64,000 nucleotides of DNA from Phlebopus portentosus (taxonomy: Eukaryota > Basidiomycota > Agaricomycetes > Boletales > Boletinellaceae). The notes beneath the pieces were generated by a model, which saw nothing but the letters and a program-made list of their open reading frames with translations, had not been told where the DNA came from and ran no database searches. The position numbers and the translations under genes were made by a program. The stretch lies in NCBI GenBank assembly GCA_037892935.1, contig JAYXKI010000007.1, forward strand, positions 1,488,001 to 1,552,000, read 5' to 3'. This document shows, in pieces, positions 1 to 13,188 of this stretch; within the stretch, counting starts at the first letter, position 1, and each line of letters starts with the position of its first letter.

Positions 1-1334
1 CCGCCAGTCAGATACAGGAGGTGATGCGGCTTCTGTCTGCAATTGACGTATGCATGTATGGGCGGCTAGTATGTAGGTCGAACAGGTCCGGCGGATCAAT
101 CAGTGTAACACTTCCAGACCCCGACCTGTGCAGAGAGCACAGGTCGAGAAGACAACCGTGCCGCCAAACGGGCTCGTTGTCGACTGTCGTCTACTTGAGC
201 AGCAACGCCATCACAGATCGATGCTTCACGGCACCGCGGAGGCTTTTTTTCACACCTGCACAAATGTAAACATGCAGATACACACGACAGGCGAATTCGG
301 AGAATGTGGACAATTCGAATGTTGGCATCATTCGAGGGCGTGTAAGTTTGATAGGAATCCTCCTAATCGTCGAAAGATGAAACTGAGGCGAGCGAGTAAG
401 TGGCGCCGTCCTTCCACATGGCTGGCAAGGCTAGACGGTACGTTCAAAATTTGTTGGAGCCTTGTAAGATCAAGAAGATTTGAACGAGACGCCGTGTCGG
501 AAGACACCCATAGGACGGAGGAGCTGATGGCTCGCCGAGATTGCACTCGGACGCGGAGGCTCGAGCTCACTTCCTGATTCGCTACAATTACTGGAGACTC
601 GATATGGTTTGTTCCACTTCTGATCCGGAATGCATATTTGGATTATTGCGTTGCGCTCGTCTTTTAGAGGAACACATCACCAGCTTCGCAACGAATGCGG
701 AAAGTTATATTCGAATTAGTTGAAGATAGCTCGAACTGGGCACGAAGTTCTCGCCGTCATTTGTTGGTTGACCTTGTAGGCACGGACCCGGTTGCTTGTC
801 ATGGATGAGTATCGAATGCGAGAGATGAGTGATCACCAAGGCGATGAGTAAAGGCACTCGCGTCCACTGTTCTGGGACGAGAAGTGAGCAGGCGCCTTGA
901 TTCGGTAAGGATGCCCAACGTGGCCAAAACGACCAAAACGGTCAACGTATGGTCAAATGCTCAAAGACAACTGTATGATGACAGATGCTGCGCATCAAAA
1001 TAGACAAGGTAGCGATTGGCAGACGAGTGATAGCATTGATAGACACAGGAGAATTCACAGAGACATGACTGGCGAATCAAGGAGACTCCCAGGACCTGTT
1101 TTGAAGCCGTGCCAGGCGTATTGAGGAGAGTGAGACTGTTCGACGGTTGCCATGATACGAACAGGATGGTTTCATCACGATGGAATGAATCGAACGCGAG
1201 CGCAGAACATTTTCCGGCCTCAATATGGTTACTCGTTGTCACGCCTTACAATTGGATACGCATATCGTCACGGCTCTGTTACTACCAGTCACGCGCCTCA
1301 AATACTGCCCGTTCCGTCCTGCATTGTACTTTGT

Positions 1335-1442
1335 GTGCCACTTCTCGTCCTCTCCCGCCATCGTTCCTCTTTCCCTCTCTTCATCGTCTGTCACCGTTGG
1401 TCCTCTTGTTTTCGTCCTCGAGAACTATCTGAATACCGTGCT
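1335..1442 (+). promoter_or_regulatory. pyrimidine-rich leader upstream of the MAP kinase start
   Basis: The stretch before the ATG at 1443 is strongly C/T rich (roughly 1339-1425, runs of tcctctcccg/ctttccctctc type). Such pyrimidine tracts are common around transcription starts of well-expressed fungal genes. The remaining 5' part of the window (1-1334) holds only short unsupported open frames; I see no gene, RNA or repeat in it. Confidence 0.4.
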
Positions 1443-2823
<1,381 letters not shown>

Positions 2824-3561
2824 TAACGCCATTGCAACCTGATGGTGCGCTTCGGTTGGAGGCTGTAGAAACGGACTGAACGATGGGAATAAGACGCGAT
2901 GGAAGTACGGACCACGGACAGATATTGTCGCTGCGGCTGGCCGGGTGGCGACACTTTGCTTTACCCTTTTTTTAATCCGCGCATTTTCTGCAGCTTTTAT
3001 GGATACCAGTTTCTTGACGGTGGATGACCAGTGGTAAAGGCCTGGAAGTGCCAGATGCTCTTTTGTGCAAGCGAAGCTATTTTGCATCCTGAGGATCCGT
3101 TTCTCTGCTTGCAATGCCTGTTTCATCATTTCTGCCTTCACGGTGTTCGAACACTTTCCTGTCACGCACGTATAGTTGTAAAACGTAGGACATACATGTC
3201 ATCTTGATCATACCTCTTGGATGCAATACTTTTTTTTTGGCTTGGGACCAGTTGCAGCTTCGACAATACTATACCGTGGACTTCTTACTTGAGGATATTA
3301 ACATAACTGGGTAAGTAACTGTTTTCCAGGATTATGTAAATTTAGATGACGTAATATCAGATCGCTAAGCAAGTCACGGGACCGTTCCCAGTTTGTGGCC
3401 TGAACGACAGAATTAAGAATGAATTATATAAAATTTGAAGCGCGTTGAACCGTGCCACCAACTCTTACTTTTACCGCAACGGCCATCACTCTCTATCCAC
3501 CTCAGCTCCTGTGACCTCTGGGCCTAGTTATCCTCAAGCCCTGCCCAAGTTTCAACAACTC
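2824..3561. other. intergenic; shared CGGGACCGTT element
   Basis: Spacer between the MAP kinase and the first family A kinase locus. It contains no supported gene. At 3374-3387 lies TCACGGGACCGTTC, repeated almost exactly before the gene starting at 9965 (at 9894-9907) and, as its core CGGGACCGTTCTTG, upstream of the locus at 56339 on the other strand, which suggests a shared regulatory element. Confidence 0.45.
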
Positions 3562-6134
3562 ACGTCGTCTTCGATATTCAGTCTGAACAAAAATTCGCAG
3601 GCGTACAACTATAACTTCAAAGGCAAATACAACGCCTTTTTTTCTCAACATAAAGGCGAGAAGAAGACACTTGAGAAGCATCCGCCCTTCAATGGCAAGA
3701 TCACAAGTCAGAGGAGAAGCTGATTTCAGATAACATCAAAGTTATGAAATCACCCGACAAAGAAAAGGGCATGTACGTGTCCCTAGCAAAAGCGTTGACC
3801 CACGTCAGCATAGCTGTTGCAGAAAATAACAAACATACGAAGACCATGGTCTTCGTCCCGAATTCCAAATCCTGGATCAGGTCAATGCCGGAAAACAACG
3901 AGATCGAGTTACCAGATCTTGTCGCCTTTACCGTGACAAAGCACGTCGCGCATCCACTTCGTTTCCTCCTATCCCTCCCGCGTTCTGGCTTGACGGACTT
4001 GTCGAACAAAAAGTCAAAGATGGTAAAGAAGTCGTCCGTCAATCCCTGCGCTACCTCTTCTCAGACTCTCGTCATCATCCTGTCTCGTTCCTTCGGCATG
4101 CCCTCGTGGCCAATAAATACCACTTCCAACTTGTAACGCTCGGTTTGGATCATCATTACCTGTGGTCGACAGTCAACTGGACGGATGAGAATTGGATCGA
4201 ACGTCTTTATTCCTACGTTAATATCATTGTGCAAGAGGCCAGAAGGCAACGTCCAGAATCCATCCCGACGTTACTTAAGGTTATCGAGGACAAAACAAAA
4301 CCAATCGGCGTATTTACGGCGGAGGTGGGCGAAGACAAGTATCGGCTCCTTCCAAGTTTTTGCGGAAGAGGTAACGGTCGGAAGCCATTTGTTGCTCTAG
4401 GAGTATCCATGAGCGGCAAGAAAATCCGTGCCTTCAAATATGCATGGTATGGGAAGACCCAGCTCGACAGAGAACGGACATTACTTGAAAAGCTCAAGGA
4501 TGCACCGGGTGTTGTACGCATCGACAGCAGTCTTTCGCAACGCGTGCTTGAAGACAATAAGACCGATATTCCAGGCATAGATCTCGATGAGGAAAGTATT
4601 CGAATGCGGAGCCTTCTTGTTTTGGGGACAGTTGGATACCCCTGTGCGCTTGCGAATCAGTGCAAGAGTTCTTGGAGGCAATGTACGATCTTCTCGAAGG
4701 TGAGTGCCTCGAAGAATCTCCATTTTGCGCGCTAACGGTATTTCCAGTGCTTCGTTTCGCTGCACAAAGAAGAATATCTTGCATCGCGATATCAGTTGGA
4801 GCAATGTTCTGGTCCGCCCGAAGGAACATCTCGACAATTTTGACATTAAAGCAATAATCGCAAACGCGAAGAAAGATCAAGACCCTAAGGAGAATATCTC
4901 CATGATTATCGCTTTTTGTCCGATATTTTCAGCGAGAATGAGTAAGTTATCATATCAGATTGAGGGATGGATTCTGACGAGACGATAGCTGGAAAGTGCG
5001 AATTGCCCTCGCAGATTTTGATCACTCAGTCGACCTCGAAAAAGACGATAAAGATGAACTTAAGAATGCGACGGTAAGTAATTCACGATAGCTGTCGCTG
5101 TTTATTCACATATCTTGGACAGGGAACTCCTATGTTTATGGCAGAAGACGTTCTGTCGGTTCGCAAAAGCAAGGCCATGGCTCCCTTCTCCAGAATCTCT
5201 AGGACAGTACTGGGCCAAGCCCTTGACGATTGTGTCGACAAATACGCCGATCATCACGAAAAACAGGAATGGGACAAGTTCTATGAAAATTTTACAGCGC
5301 TCAGATGGAAAATCGAACCAGAGGAGGACAATGACAATGCGCTATTGCAGTCCTTCAGACATGGTGCCGTCCATGATGCAGAGTCCGTAGTCTACCTCTG
5401 CCTCCTGTTTTTCAACCGTCTATGGCCCTTCGACGAATACATAGAACGATCGGAGATAGGCTCATTTGAAGAGAACAGGGGTAAACTTTTCGAGATTTTT
5501 GCAGGAAGGAGGTGTGGCAGACCTACTGTCCGCTTTGATCTTCCTGATAGAACTAGCATCGCGACTGGCCAGAGATTTGAGCCAGCTTATAACATGCTCA
5601 AAGCGATGCTCTCGTACGTTAGTTTTCCCTGGTACAATGTCGCTGAGACGGGTCGGCGCGAGCGATACGAGTTTCATTTGCATGATTTCATGCAAAGGCT
5701 AATCCTGAAGGAGATCAGAAGATTGCGGGCTGTTGGAGATCCCATTTTCATAGAGATGAACCCTGTTGGAGCGAGAACCGCGCTTCAAACGGCCGGAAAT
5801 CTCTACACCAGCAAATGCTCTGATATGTTTATGTTTCCCGCCGTGAGTCCTAGACCGTTAGTGAAAATTACAGTAGCTTATCTTCATTGTCAGGACAAGA
5901 GGACGCGTGCAACAGTGGCTGACACGGTACGTACTTCATTACACTCTCGTGAGCGTAATAGCGTCTTACTTCTGTCCCCAGTCACTTAACTTACCTATCA
6001 GTATACCGAAAGAGATGCCAAATCCCGAAAAAAAAAATGCTCCCCGATTTCTTTTGGGATATATATAGAGACGCGAAAAGGCCTGGCTCGTCGCCGATAA
6101 GTTATACAGGCCCTCCGAGCGTAATAAGGAATGA
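3562..6134 (+). pseudogene. family A fungal protein kinase, multiply frameshifted
   Basis: Paralogue of the minus-strand locus 53582-56339, which it matches along its whole length. The start codon is ACG (3562-3564) where the paralogue has ATG. At least five single-base losses break the frame: near 3717 (RRKLIS region), about 3960-3980, near 4641 (GYP.CACES), near 4767 (Q.KNILHRD) and near 4903 (EN..H.YRF). The kinase landmarks are still readable across frames: RKPFVALGVSMSG, FKYAWYGKTQLD, ILHRDISWSN, ALADFDHSVD, GTPMFMAEDVL, and the degraded terminal FW.IY exon with a possible stop at 6132-6134. The region 5304-5728 is almost identical to the next gene, so part of this dead copy has recently been overwritten or has served as donor. 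No functional product is expected. Confidence 0.85.
5304..5728 (+). repeat. 425-bp near-identical tract, copy 1
   Basis: Matches 8445-8869 over 425 bases without gaps and with four substitutions that I could find (about 99% identity). The flanking sequence on both sides diverges sharply. The tract lies within the large C-lobe exon of two otherwise clearly different family A kinase loci. Confidence 0.9.
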
Positions 6135-6829
6135 TGATCTCCATTGCGTGGGCGCGACTGAGAAGTCTTGCAATTCTTACAATTATGTTAGCTCAATGTA
6201 ACAGCCGAGCAGAACTTTCTTTCTCGTCATTGTATGACCAAAGATATTGATTGATTCGGAATGATGCTTGCCTCACCTTTGAAGATAATTCATCTTCCCT
6301 GGAGGGATTGTTGAAATGAGCAAAGCAACCCTAAGCTTGGCAGCGCAGTGGTAGAGCACTACGCTGGAATAGCAGGAATCACTGGATCAATTACAGCCCT
6401 GGTCAGAATATTCCCTTAACAGGGATGGAGAGGGATATAATAATTGACACATCTCTTAGAGGTGGCTTCGTAGTGTAGATTGATTGACAGCACCCTTGGG
6501 TCAGCGACTCAGCGTGGTGCAGCCCGTCGACATCAGAGTGCTTAGAAATGAGACAAGGTAGCTGCCCGTGTTGAATAATTTATGTATTACGATTTGATTC
6601 TGTTATTCCAGTAATATTGTACTGTAGAATTTTTATTGAAAATTTTATTACAAAAATAAGCATTTTATTAAAATATTGAATGCTTTGTACTGTAAAGGCG
6701 GAAAAGTCACGTGTACGCGTCACTCCCTTGTCTCTTTTTCTTTCCACCGCCCCGTTACACTTAACGCAGCTCACGATAAATGGCATCTGCTAGTTGCGAG
6801 AACCAGAAGACTACGCTGGTCCGTTGGAA
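6135..6829. other. intergenic with tRNA-like segment and E-box
   Basis: Between the pseudogene and the kinase gene starting at 6830. A segment at about 6334-6410 (ggcagcgcagtggtagagc, then ggatcaattac) resembles tRNA A- and B-box sequence but does not fold into a convincing tRNA; it may be a SINE relic. A CACGTG palindrome lies at 6708-6713, 117 bp before the ATG. A stretch at about 6590-6680 is AT-rich. Confidence 0.35.
6708..6713 (+). promoter_or_regulatory. CACGTG E-box upstream of kinase gene at 6830
   Basis: Palindromic CACGTG within gtcacgtgtac, 117 bp upstream of the chosen ATG. The same hexamer sits 60-150 bp upstream of five other kinase starts in the window (32972, 36485, 41532, 53356, 60745). 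It is a typical bHLH (E-box) binding site. Confidence 0.5.
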
Positions 6830-9416
6830 ATGCCATTTTATCAACGACTGAAAGCTCAGCTTTCTCAGATCACTTCCGGCGGAATTGACTCTGTTTCCTT
6901 TGTGTTGACACTGGCCAGTTTGGTCGTCAGCTCGACTGAAGACGATGAGGTGCTTGTTTTTTCTAAAGATACTGCTTCCAGACTTCTCCTCCTTCCTCGC
7001 GATTTTGGTGACTCGCCACCTGTTGTTGCATATTTCGCTCGGCGCACCACGGCGGAACAGATGATCAGCGGCGACCACCTCGACGTAAACTCCACCAACG
7101 GGATCGATATCCATATCCCACCATCGCCTCTTTTAGTCAGTGCAATAGTGGAAAAGGATGGCTCTAACGATGTAGAACGATGCACGCGTTATCTGCTCTC
7201 CTTGTCTTCCTACAGACCTGCCTCCTATGTGCAGCATGGGTTGGTGGTCGGCGAAGATGACTTCACGATTGTTTCGGTTGGTCTAGACAATCAAAGGGCG
7301 TCGTCCGAAATACCTTGGACTCATCCCTTCGTAATTCAGAAGCTGTGCACTTTCGTGAAACTCGTTCGTGACGACGCTGTGCGTCCTCGCCATCCAGCCA
7401 CCCCAAAGCTAGTGGATGTCATTACGACGAAGACTCGGACTATAGGCTTGTATTCTGCGAAATTACGTGGCTGTCAGTTTCGTTTGCTCCCAATTCTTTC
7501 ACGAGCAGCTGGTCGCAAGCCATTCGTTGCCTTGGGGGTTTCAGAAGACGACCAAGATGTGCGAGTCTTCAAGTACTCGTGGTACAGGACGGTCGATTGC
7601 TGGCAGGAGCACAAACTACTCCATGAGCTACAAGATGCACCCGGAATTGTGCGCCTTGATGATGAACTATCAGATGCATCACTGGAAACAAATGCAGCGG
7701 ATTCCTGTGGGTTGGATGAGGATTCTCGTGTTTGCGGTCTTCTTGTGCTAAGAACGATCGGCTATCCCCTTTGCGCATGTGAATCAGTCCTGGAGTTCTT
7801 GGAGGCCATGTATGACCTGCTTGAAGGCAAGTATGATGCCCATTTCTCCTCTTCTCTGTACTTAAACCCTTCTCAAGTTCTTCGATATCTTACTCAGGAG
7901 AAAAACATTCTTCACCGAGATGTCAGCTGGAGCAACATTCTCATACGTCCGAAAGAATATCGTGACTTGCGCCGTACCGGAGTCGTCAAGGAGTCCCGGC
8001 GGCGGTCTGGGACGAACGATGAACATGGAACTTCTCACAGATATCGGTTTGTGTCAGACATCTTCGAGGAGGATAGGTACGTAACCTTGTCTTCTCGATG
8101 AAGCAGTCTCAGATGCTTTATAGATGGGAGGTCCGAGTGGCTTTAGCTGATTTTGACCATGCTTCTTATGTACGTACGGTTAGTGAGGATGAACCGAGGG
8201 CCAGGGTGGTAAGGCATACTGTGACGGAATGCAGAAAATATCCTTCGCTCACACAGTTCATAGGGAACACCCATGTTTATGGCGGAAGACGTTCTATCGA
8301 CTCGTAACAGCAGTGCCATGACCCCCTTCTCCAGGATCTCTAGGAAAGTACTAGGCCAAGCCCTGAATGGTTGCGTCGACAAGTACGCGAATAACCAGGA
8401 AAAACGGGAATGGGATGAATTTTACGAGCATTTTACAGAGCTTCGATGGAAAATCGAACCAGAGGAGGACAATGACAATGCGCTATTGCAGTCCTTCAGA
8501 CACGGTGCCGTCCATGATGCAGAGTCCGTAGTCTACCTCTGCCTCCTGTTTTTCAACCGTCTATGGCCCTTCGACGAATACATAGAACGATCGGAGATAG
8601 GCTCATTTGAAGAGAACAGGGGTAAAATTTTCGAGATTTTCGCAGGAAGGAGGTGTGGCAGACCTACTGTCCGCTTTGATCTACCTGATAGAACTAGCAT
8701 CGCGACTGGCCAGAGATTTGAGCCAGCTTATAACATGCTCAAAGCGATGCTCTCGTACGTTAGTTTTCCCTGGTACAATGTCGCTGAGACGGGTCGGCGC
8801 GAGCGATACGAGTTTCATTTGCATGATTTCATGCAAAGGCTAATCCTGAAGGAGATCAGAAGATTGCGGTCGAGTGGGGATCCCATATTTATCGAGGAGA
8901 ATCCGCTACCAATAACAATGCCTTATACTGTACCAACATATCTCCGTTACGCGTATTCGAGTTCTTCGTTCTCACGTTCGAGTGAATCGGTCGAAGAGGT
9001 GAGAAAGAAGCTCAAAAATGGTGCATCGTGCTTGTACAAGGGACGAGGATGTTCGGTGAGTATTTGATCTAACATAGCTTCAACAACTCATGAACGCTCC
9101 TCCAGACAGTGCAAGAAATCTTCTCAGCTAGAGCCAGACATGTACAAAATGATACAGAAAATGGTATGATGAATCTCACATGCGGCAGAGAAAAGAATGG
9201 TCTATCTATTTCCTCGACTCCTAATGTGAGGCAACGGGTTATGCCATCGACTATGCAGTGTCTGACTTCGTTCTATAGACACTCGTTCTTCCAGTTGATC
9301 GGCCGAAAGAGATGCCGGAGAGGGATAAGGAAATGTTTCACGATCCTACAGGGACCTTCTGGGAGATTTACTGGTGGAAAGCTCGAGAGAGGCTGTGGGT
9401 CACAGCCGAACGGTAG
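6830..9416 (+). CDS. family A fungal-type protein kinase
   Basis: Six exons in phase: 6830-7826, 7878-8076, 8124-8208, 8264-9055, 9106-9225, 9279-9416; 776 residues. Intron 1 begins with GC (AG|GCAAGT), is 51 nt and free of stops, so its retention would keep the frame. Kinase features: VFKYSWY with the strand-3 lysine K248, catalytic loop HRDVSWSN (H345-N352), metal-binding ADFD (D408) in place of DFG, and GTPMFMAEDVL as the P+1/APE region. The last exon encodes LVLPVDRPKEMP and FWEIYWWKARERLW, a tail conserved across family A. The homologous ATG of the paralogue (53356) is ATA here and is followed by an in-frame TAG at 6791-6793, so the N-terminus is shortened and I place the start at 6830. 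It probably phosphorylates protein substrates, but the target is unknown. Confidence 0.82.
8445..8869 (+). repeat. 425-bp near-identical tract, copy 2
   Basis: Partner of 5304-5728. It lies within exon 4 of the intact kinase gene. This copy is coding and the other sits in a pseudogene, so conversion could run in either direction. Confidence 0.9.
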
Positions 9417-9964
9417 AGATCCTATGAATAGGTGATCTTGTTGGTTTGCCTCCGTGCTAATGGAGTATATCTTACTAGAACATCCGGGATAGATACATGA
9501 AGCAAGGAGTCTGCAATAAGATTCGTTGGCGGCATTTGTTGAGTGCACAAAATATTGGAACAATGGTCTTACAATCGACATTCACTAATACTGAGCGAAC
9601 AGGGCGAAGGTGTAATTGACTCTAATAGAGAACTGTGTATTTAGACTTCTCTCTGTCGAATTTCAACCCCATCGTTGTATCTCGTGATTCGCGTGTTCTT
9701 CGAATGAATGCCTCACAAAAACTTGATTGCCGCGATCATAGAATCTCTTACATTTTTTTTTCATTACCATGGTGGATGTGTACTGCACTACTCTTGAGCC
9801 TAGTAGTCAATAAATTCCTCTGAGAAAACGATTTTTGTGATTATTATAAATGCGACTGACTTATCAAGTATTACATAATAGAAACTTTCCATGTCACGGG
9901 ACCGTTCTTAGTCTGTGTGGTTGTGCAATCTGACGGAGGGGAAGACAATCCGGCTCTCTCCCAA
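9417..9964. other. intergenic between two family A kinases
   Basis: No gene seen. TCACGGGACCGTTC lies at 9894-9907, 58 bp before the next start; the same 14-mer occurs upstream of the pseudogene at 3562. Confidence 0.45.
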
Positions 9965-12584
9965 ATGGACGGGAGCGCATTCAGAGAATTAGACGAACAC
10001 AACAGCGTAATTGACGGCTCAACCATTCGACGATTAAACTCACAACTGCGCAAGATGGCAAGTACACCGGTCGAGACGGCTTGCGCGCTATTAACCACGG
10101 CAAGTCTAATGGTTACCCAAGCTGCCGAGGTCGAGGTTCTTGTCTTTGTCGAAAATGGTTCATCCAGAATCCGCCCCGGTGCACAAGATTCGGCTGATAA
10201 ACCTGACCTGGTCGCGTTTTTTGCCCCTCGACGGAAAGCTGAGCAACTGCTTACGGGCCGCGGCACGAGACGCACTTTCATTCCTTCGTCTCATCATAAT
10301 CTAGTCTCCGTTGTGGTTACTCGACCCTGTACAGATAAAATTTCTCATTGTAAGCGATATCTGCTATCGCTTTCTTCCTACAATCCCACGTCATTTCTGC
10401 AATTCGGGCTTGTTGTGGACGGGGACGGCTTCGTTTTCGTTGCTCTTGGACTGGACAATTTTAGGACGTGGCCGAAGGTGACATGGGATCATCCGATAGC
10501 CATCCGAAAGCTTTGCACGTGTGTGCAAGTTATCCGCAAAGCTGCTCTCAAGGATGTGCCCCCGGTAGTCCCAAAGCTCGCTGAAGTGGTTAGCGCGAGA
10601 CCTTGGGCTGTAGGTATGTATACTGTGAGAATAGGTGACGAGCTATTCAGATTACTTCCAATCTACTCGAGGGCGAAGGAAGCCAAGCCGTTCGTCGCCC
10701 TAGGCATTGCAGAAGGGAAGCAAGACTATCGAATCTTCAAGTACTCGTGGTACACTTCGGAAGACGAACGGCGGGAATGCGAACTGCTCAAAAGGCTCTC
10801 TGACGTGCCCGGTGTGGTGCATCTAGACGAGAGGCTCTCGATCGATTCAATAGAAATGAACGAATCCAAGCTCTTTGAAGATGGCGTTAATGTCCGAACG
10901 CGTTGTCTTCTTGTATTGAGAACAATCGGTCACCCTCTTTGCGCTTGCGAATCTGTACTTGAATTTCTGGAGGCTATGCACGATCTGCTTGAGGGTACGC
11001 GAATCGGTTTAGTTTCCTCGTCCCGTACTCTAATGACGTCTTCAGTACTTCGCTATCTCGTACAGGAAAGGAATGTTCTGCATCGCGATGTGAGCTGGGG
11101 TAACGTTCTAATCCGTCCAGCGGAATTCGGTTCTCCAAGAAATTCTCCAAAAATAATCGAGAAAGCGAGTGACAACGGCGATCGGAACATTTCTCACACA
11201 TATCGGTTTGCGTCTGACATATTCAAGGAGGACGAGTGAGTGCAACTTGCCTTTCCTGGACATGCACCCTCATAGACATTGCAGGCGGAAGATTCGAGTC
11301 GCCTTGACAGACTTTGGTCACGCTACTGACTTGAACTCTTGCGGCGAAGATGAGTTAAGGGTTAGGGCGGTAAGATTGATTTAGAAGCATAATTCGTCTA
11401 CTAACATGTGTTGTAGGGAACGCGAATGTTCATGGCAGACGATGTTTTGACACCGCGTTTCAGAGGCATGCCAACTTTTACGCTTTTCGATGAACAATTT
11501 CACGATAGGATCCTTGGAGATCACATCGATAAGTATGCGACTCAGGAAGAGAGCGACAACTGGGATGATTTCTACAGACATAACATTTCGCTACTCAAGT
11601 GGAATATAGAACCGAAATGGGACAAAAAAGCCCTACTCCAAGATTCATTCAGGCATGGCGCTGTCCACGACGCTGAGTCTGTCTTCTATATCTGTCTATT
11701 ATTCTTTAATCGCATGTGGCCACTCAACGAGCGAGTGAGAAAGTCAGATATACGTGATCTACAAGAGGCCAGGGGCGAGTTGTTCAAGGTCTTGGTCACA
11801 AGAGGGTTTAGTTTGAACTCTTCCAGACTGCGAGAACTCCCGAGACAATGCTTTGGTGCCGGTGAAAGGTTTGACCCATTCTATGGGATGCTCAGAACGA
11901 TCCATTCATATTTGGAGTTCCCATGGTACAATGCTTCTTCTACGGGACGTGGCGAACGATACGAGTTCCACTTGCATGATTTTATGCAGAGACTCTTATT
12001 AACGGAGATTAAAAGACTGCGCAAGGTCGGGGATCCCATGTACATAGAGGAGAACCCGCTGCCGGTCCGACTTCCTTCTGAAGTGGCGGAACATCTCCGT
12101 GCTATGAGTCACTTCACCTTGCAACCGAATTCGATTGGTGAGGTAGATGACCGGGCACGTCATGAGAAGAAGCGATTCAGGACAAGGGCGTCCCTGGACC
12201 TCAGTCGGAGTAAAAGTCCCGTAAGCTTTCTTCTCAACTTAGACTTGGATGGCATTTACCGTCGTAATAAAGGCTGGTCTTCCTGTCCCTTATACTGTCA
12301 AGCCCAGACGTCCGATGGATGAGTCGAATACTGGGGGGAGTTTTGATTGCAGAAGAGATGGGAGCAATCTGCGTAACCTTTCTGAACAGGACGTATGTCG
12401 TCCAAACTCTTTCCGTGATGCCATTGCTAACATACACGTCTAGGGACTCGTATTACCGGTCGATCGACCGAGAGAGATGCCACAACACCTCCTAAATAAA
12501 TTCGATGATCCTACTGGGCGATCATGGGATATCTACTGGTGGAAAATCCGGGAGAGTCTATGGTTCAACGGTGAGAATCTGTAG
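9965..12584 (+). CDS. family A fungal-type protein kinase with intact DFG
   Basis: Six exons in phase: 9965-10994, 11046-11235, 11285-11369, 11417-12220, 12273-12392, 12444-12584; 789 residues. Here intron 1 has a normal GT donor (GTACGC). Features: RIFKYSWY with K259, HRDVSWGN (H356-N363), LTDFGH (D416-F417-G418), GTRMFMADDVL, then a long C-lobe exon ending in a basic linker (HEKKRFRTRAS). The terminal exon reads LVLPVDRPREMP and SWDIYWWKIRESLW. It is the only family A copy in the window with a canonical DFG; the others have DFD. The first in-frame ATG (9965) was chosen; an upstream non-ATG extension is open but unsupported. It is more divergent from the other family A genes than they are from each other. 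Confidence 0.82.
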
Positions 12585-13188
12585 GGATTATTCTAGTCAA
12601 CAACGAGTCTTCCTTAATTTTAAATTTGTCCGTGTCATATGCATTGGACCCGGATTCTCGGTGTATATATATGCATTCTATGCTGTTGTGGACACAGAAA
12701 TGTGGAGTGTCATGGGCGGACTGCTCGTTGGACAGCTACACGCGCAAGTATTGTCCGGGGCCAGGAAAGCACTCCCATCACTTGTCCTGGTAATGAGAAA
12801 TCAAATGGATGGAAGATGCAAATCAGGCATTTAGATTACCTTTTTTTCTCTTATATGTATGTAACGATTCAATTGGCGACTGCAAAGCATTGATCGGATC
12901 GCTTTGGTTTCCCTGATTCTCTTCTGACAAAAAAAGTGCCGAGCTAATTGACAACTACGTGAATCTTCAAGAATAAGCTACTACTTCCATTGACATTAGC
13001 AAAAGTAAACAAGCTGAGTGACCTCCAAAATGGCCGAGAATGAAGTACTGGTAGTCGCTTTGTGCGGACCTCGTTTCTTTACTAAGTACTGTACATGTTT
13101 CAGCAATTGTCACAGGTCAAATGTAAAACGGTGTCACTATAAGTGCATTGAGCGAACCTTGCGAATCGGACATATACAGAACAGCAGT
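12585..13188. other. intergenic, convergent spacer
   Basis: About 600 bp between a plus-strand kinase gene and the 3' end of the minus-strand NACHT gene. Only short unsupported frames; nothing recognised. Confidence 0.5.
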
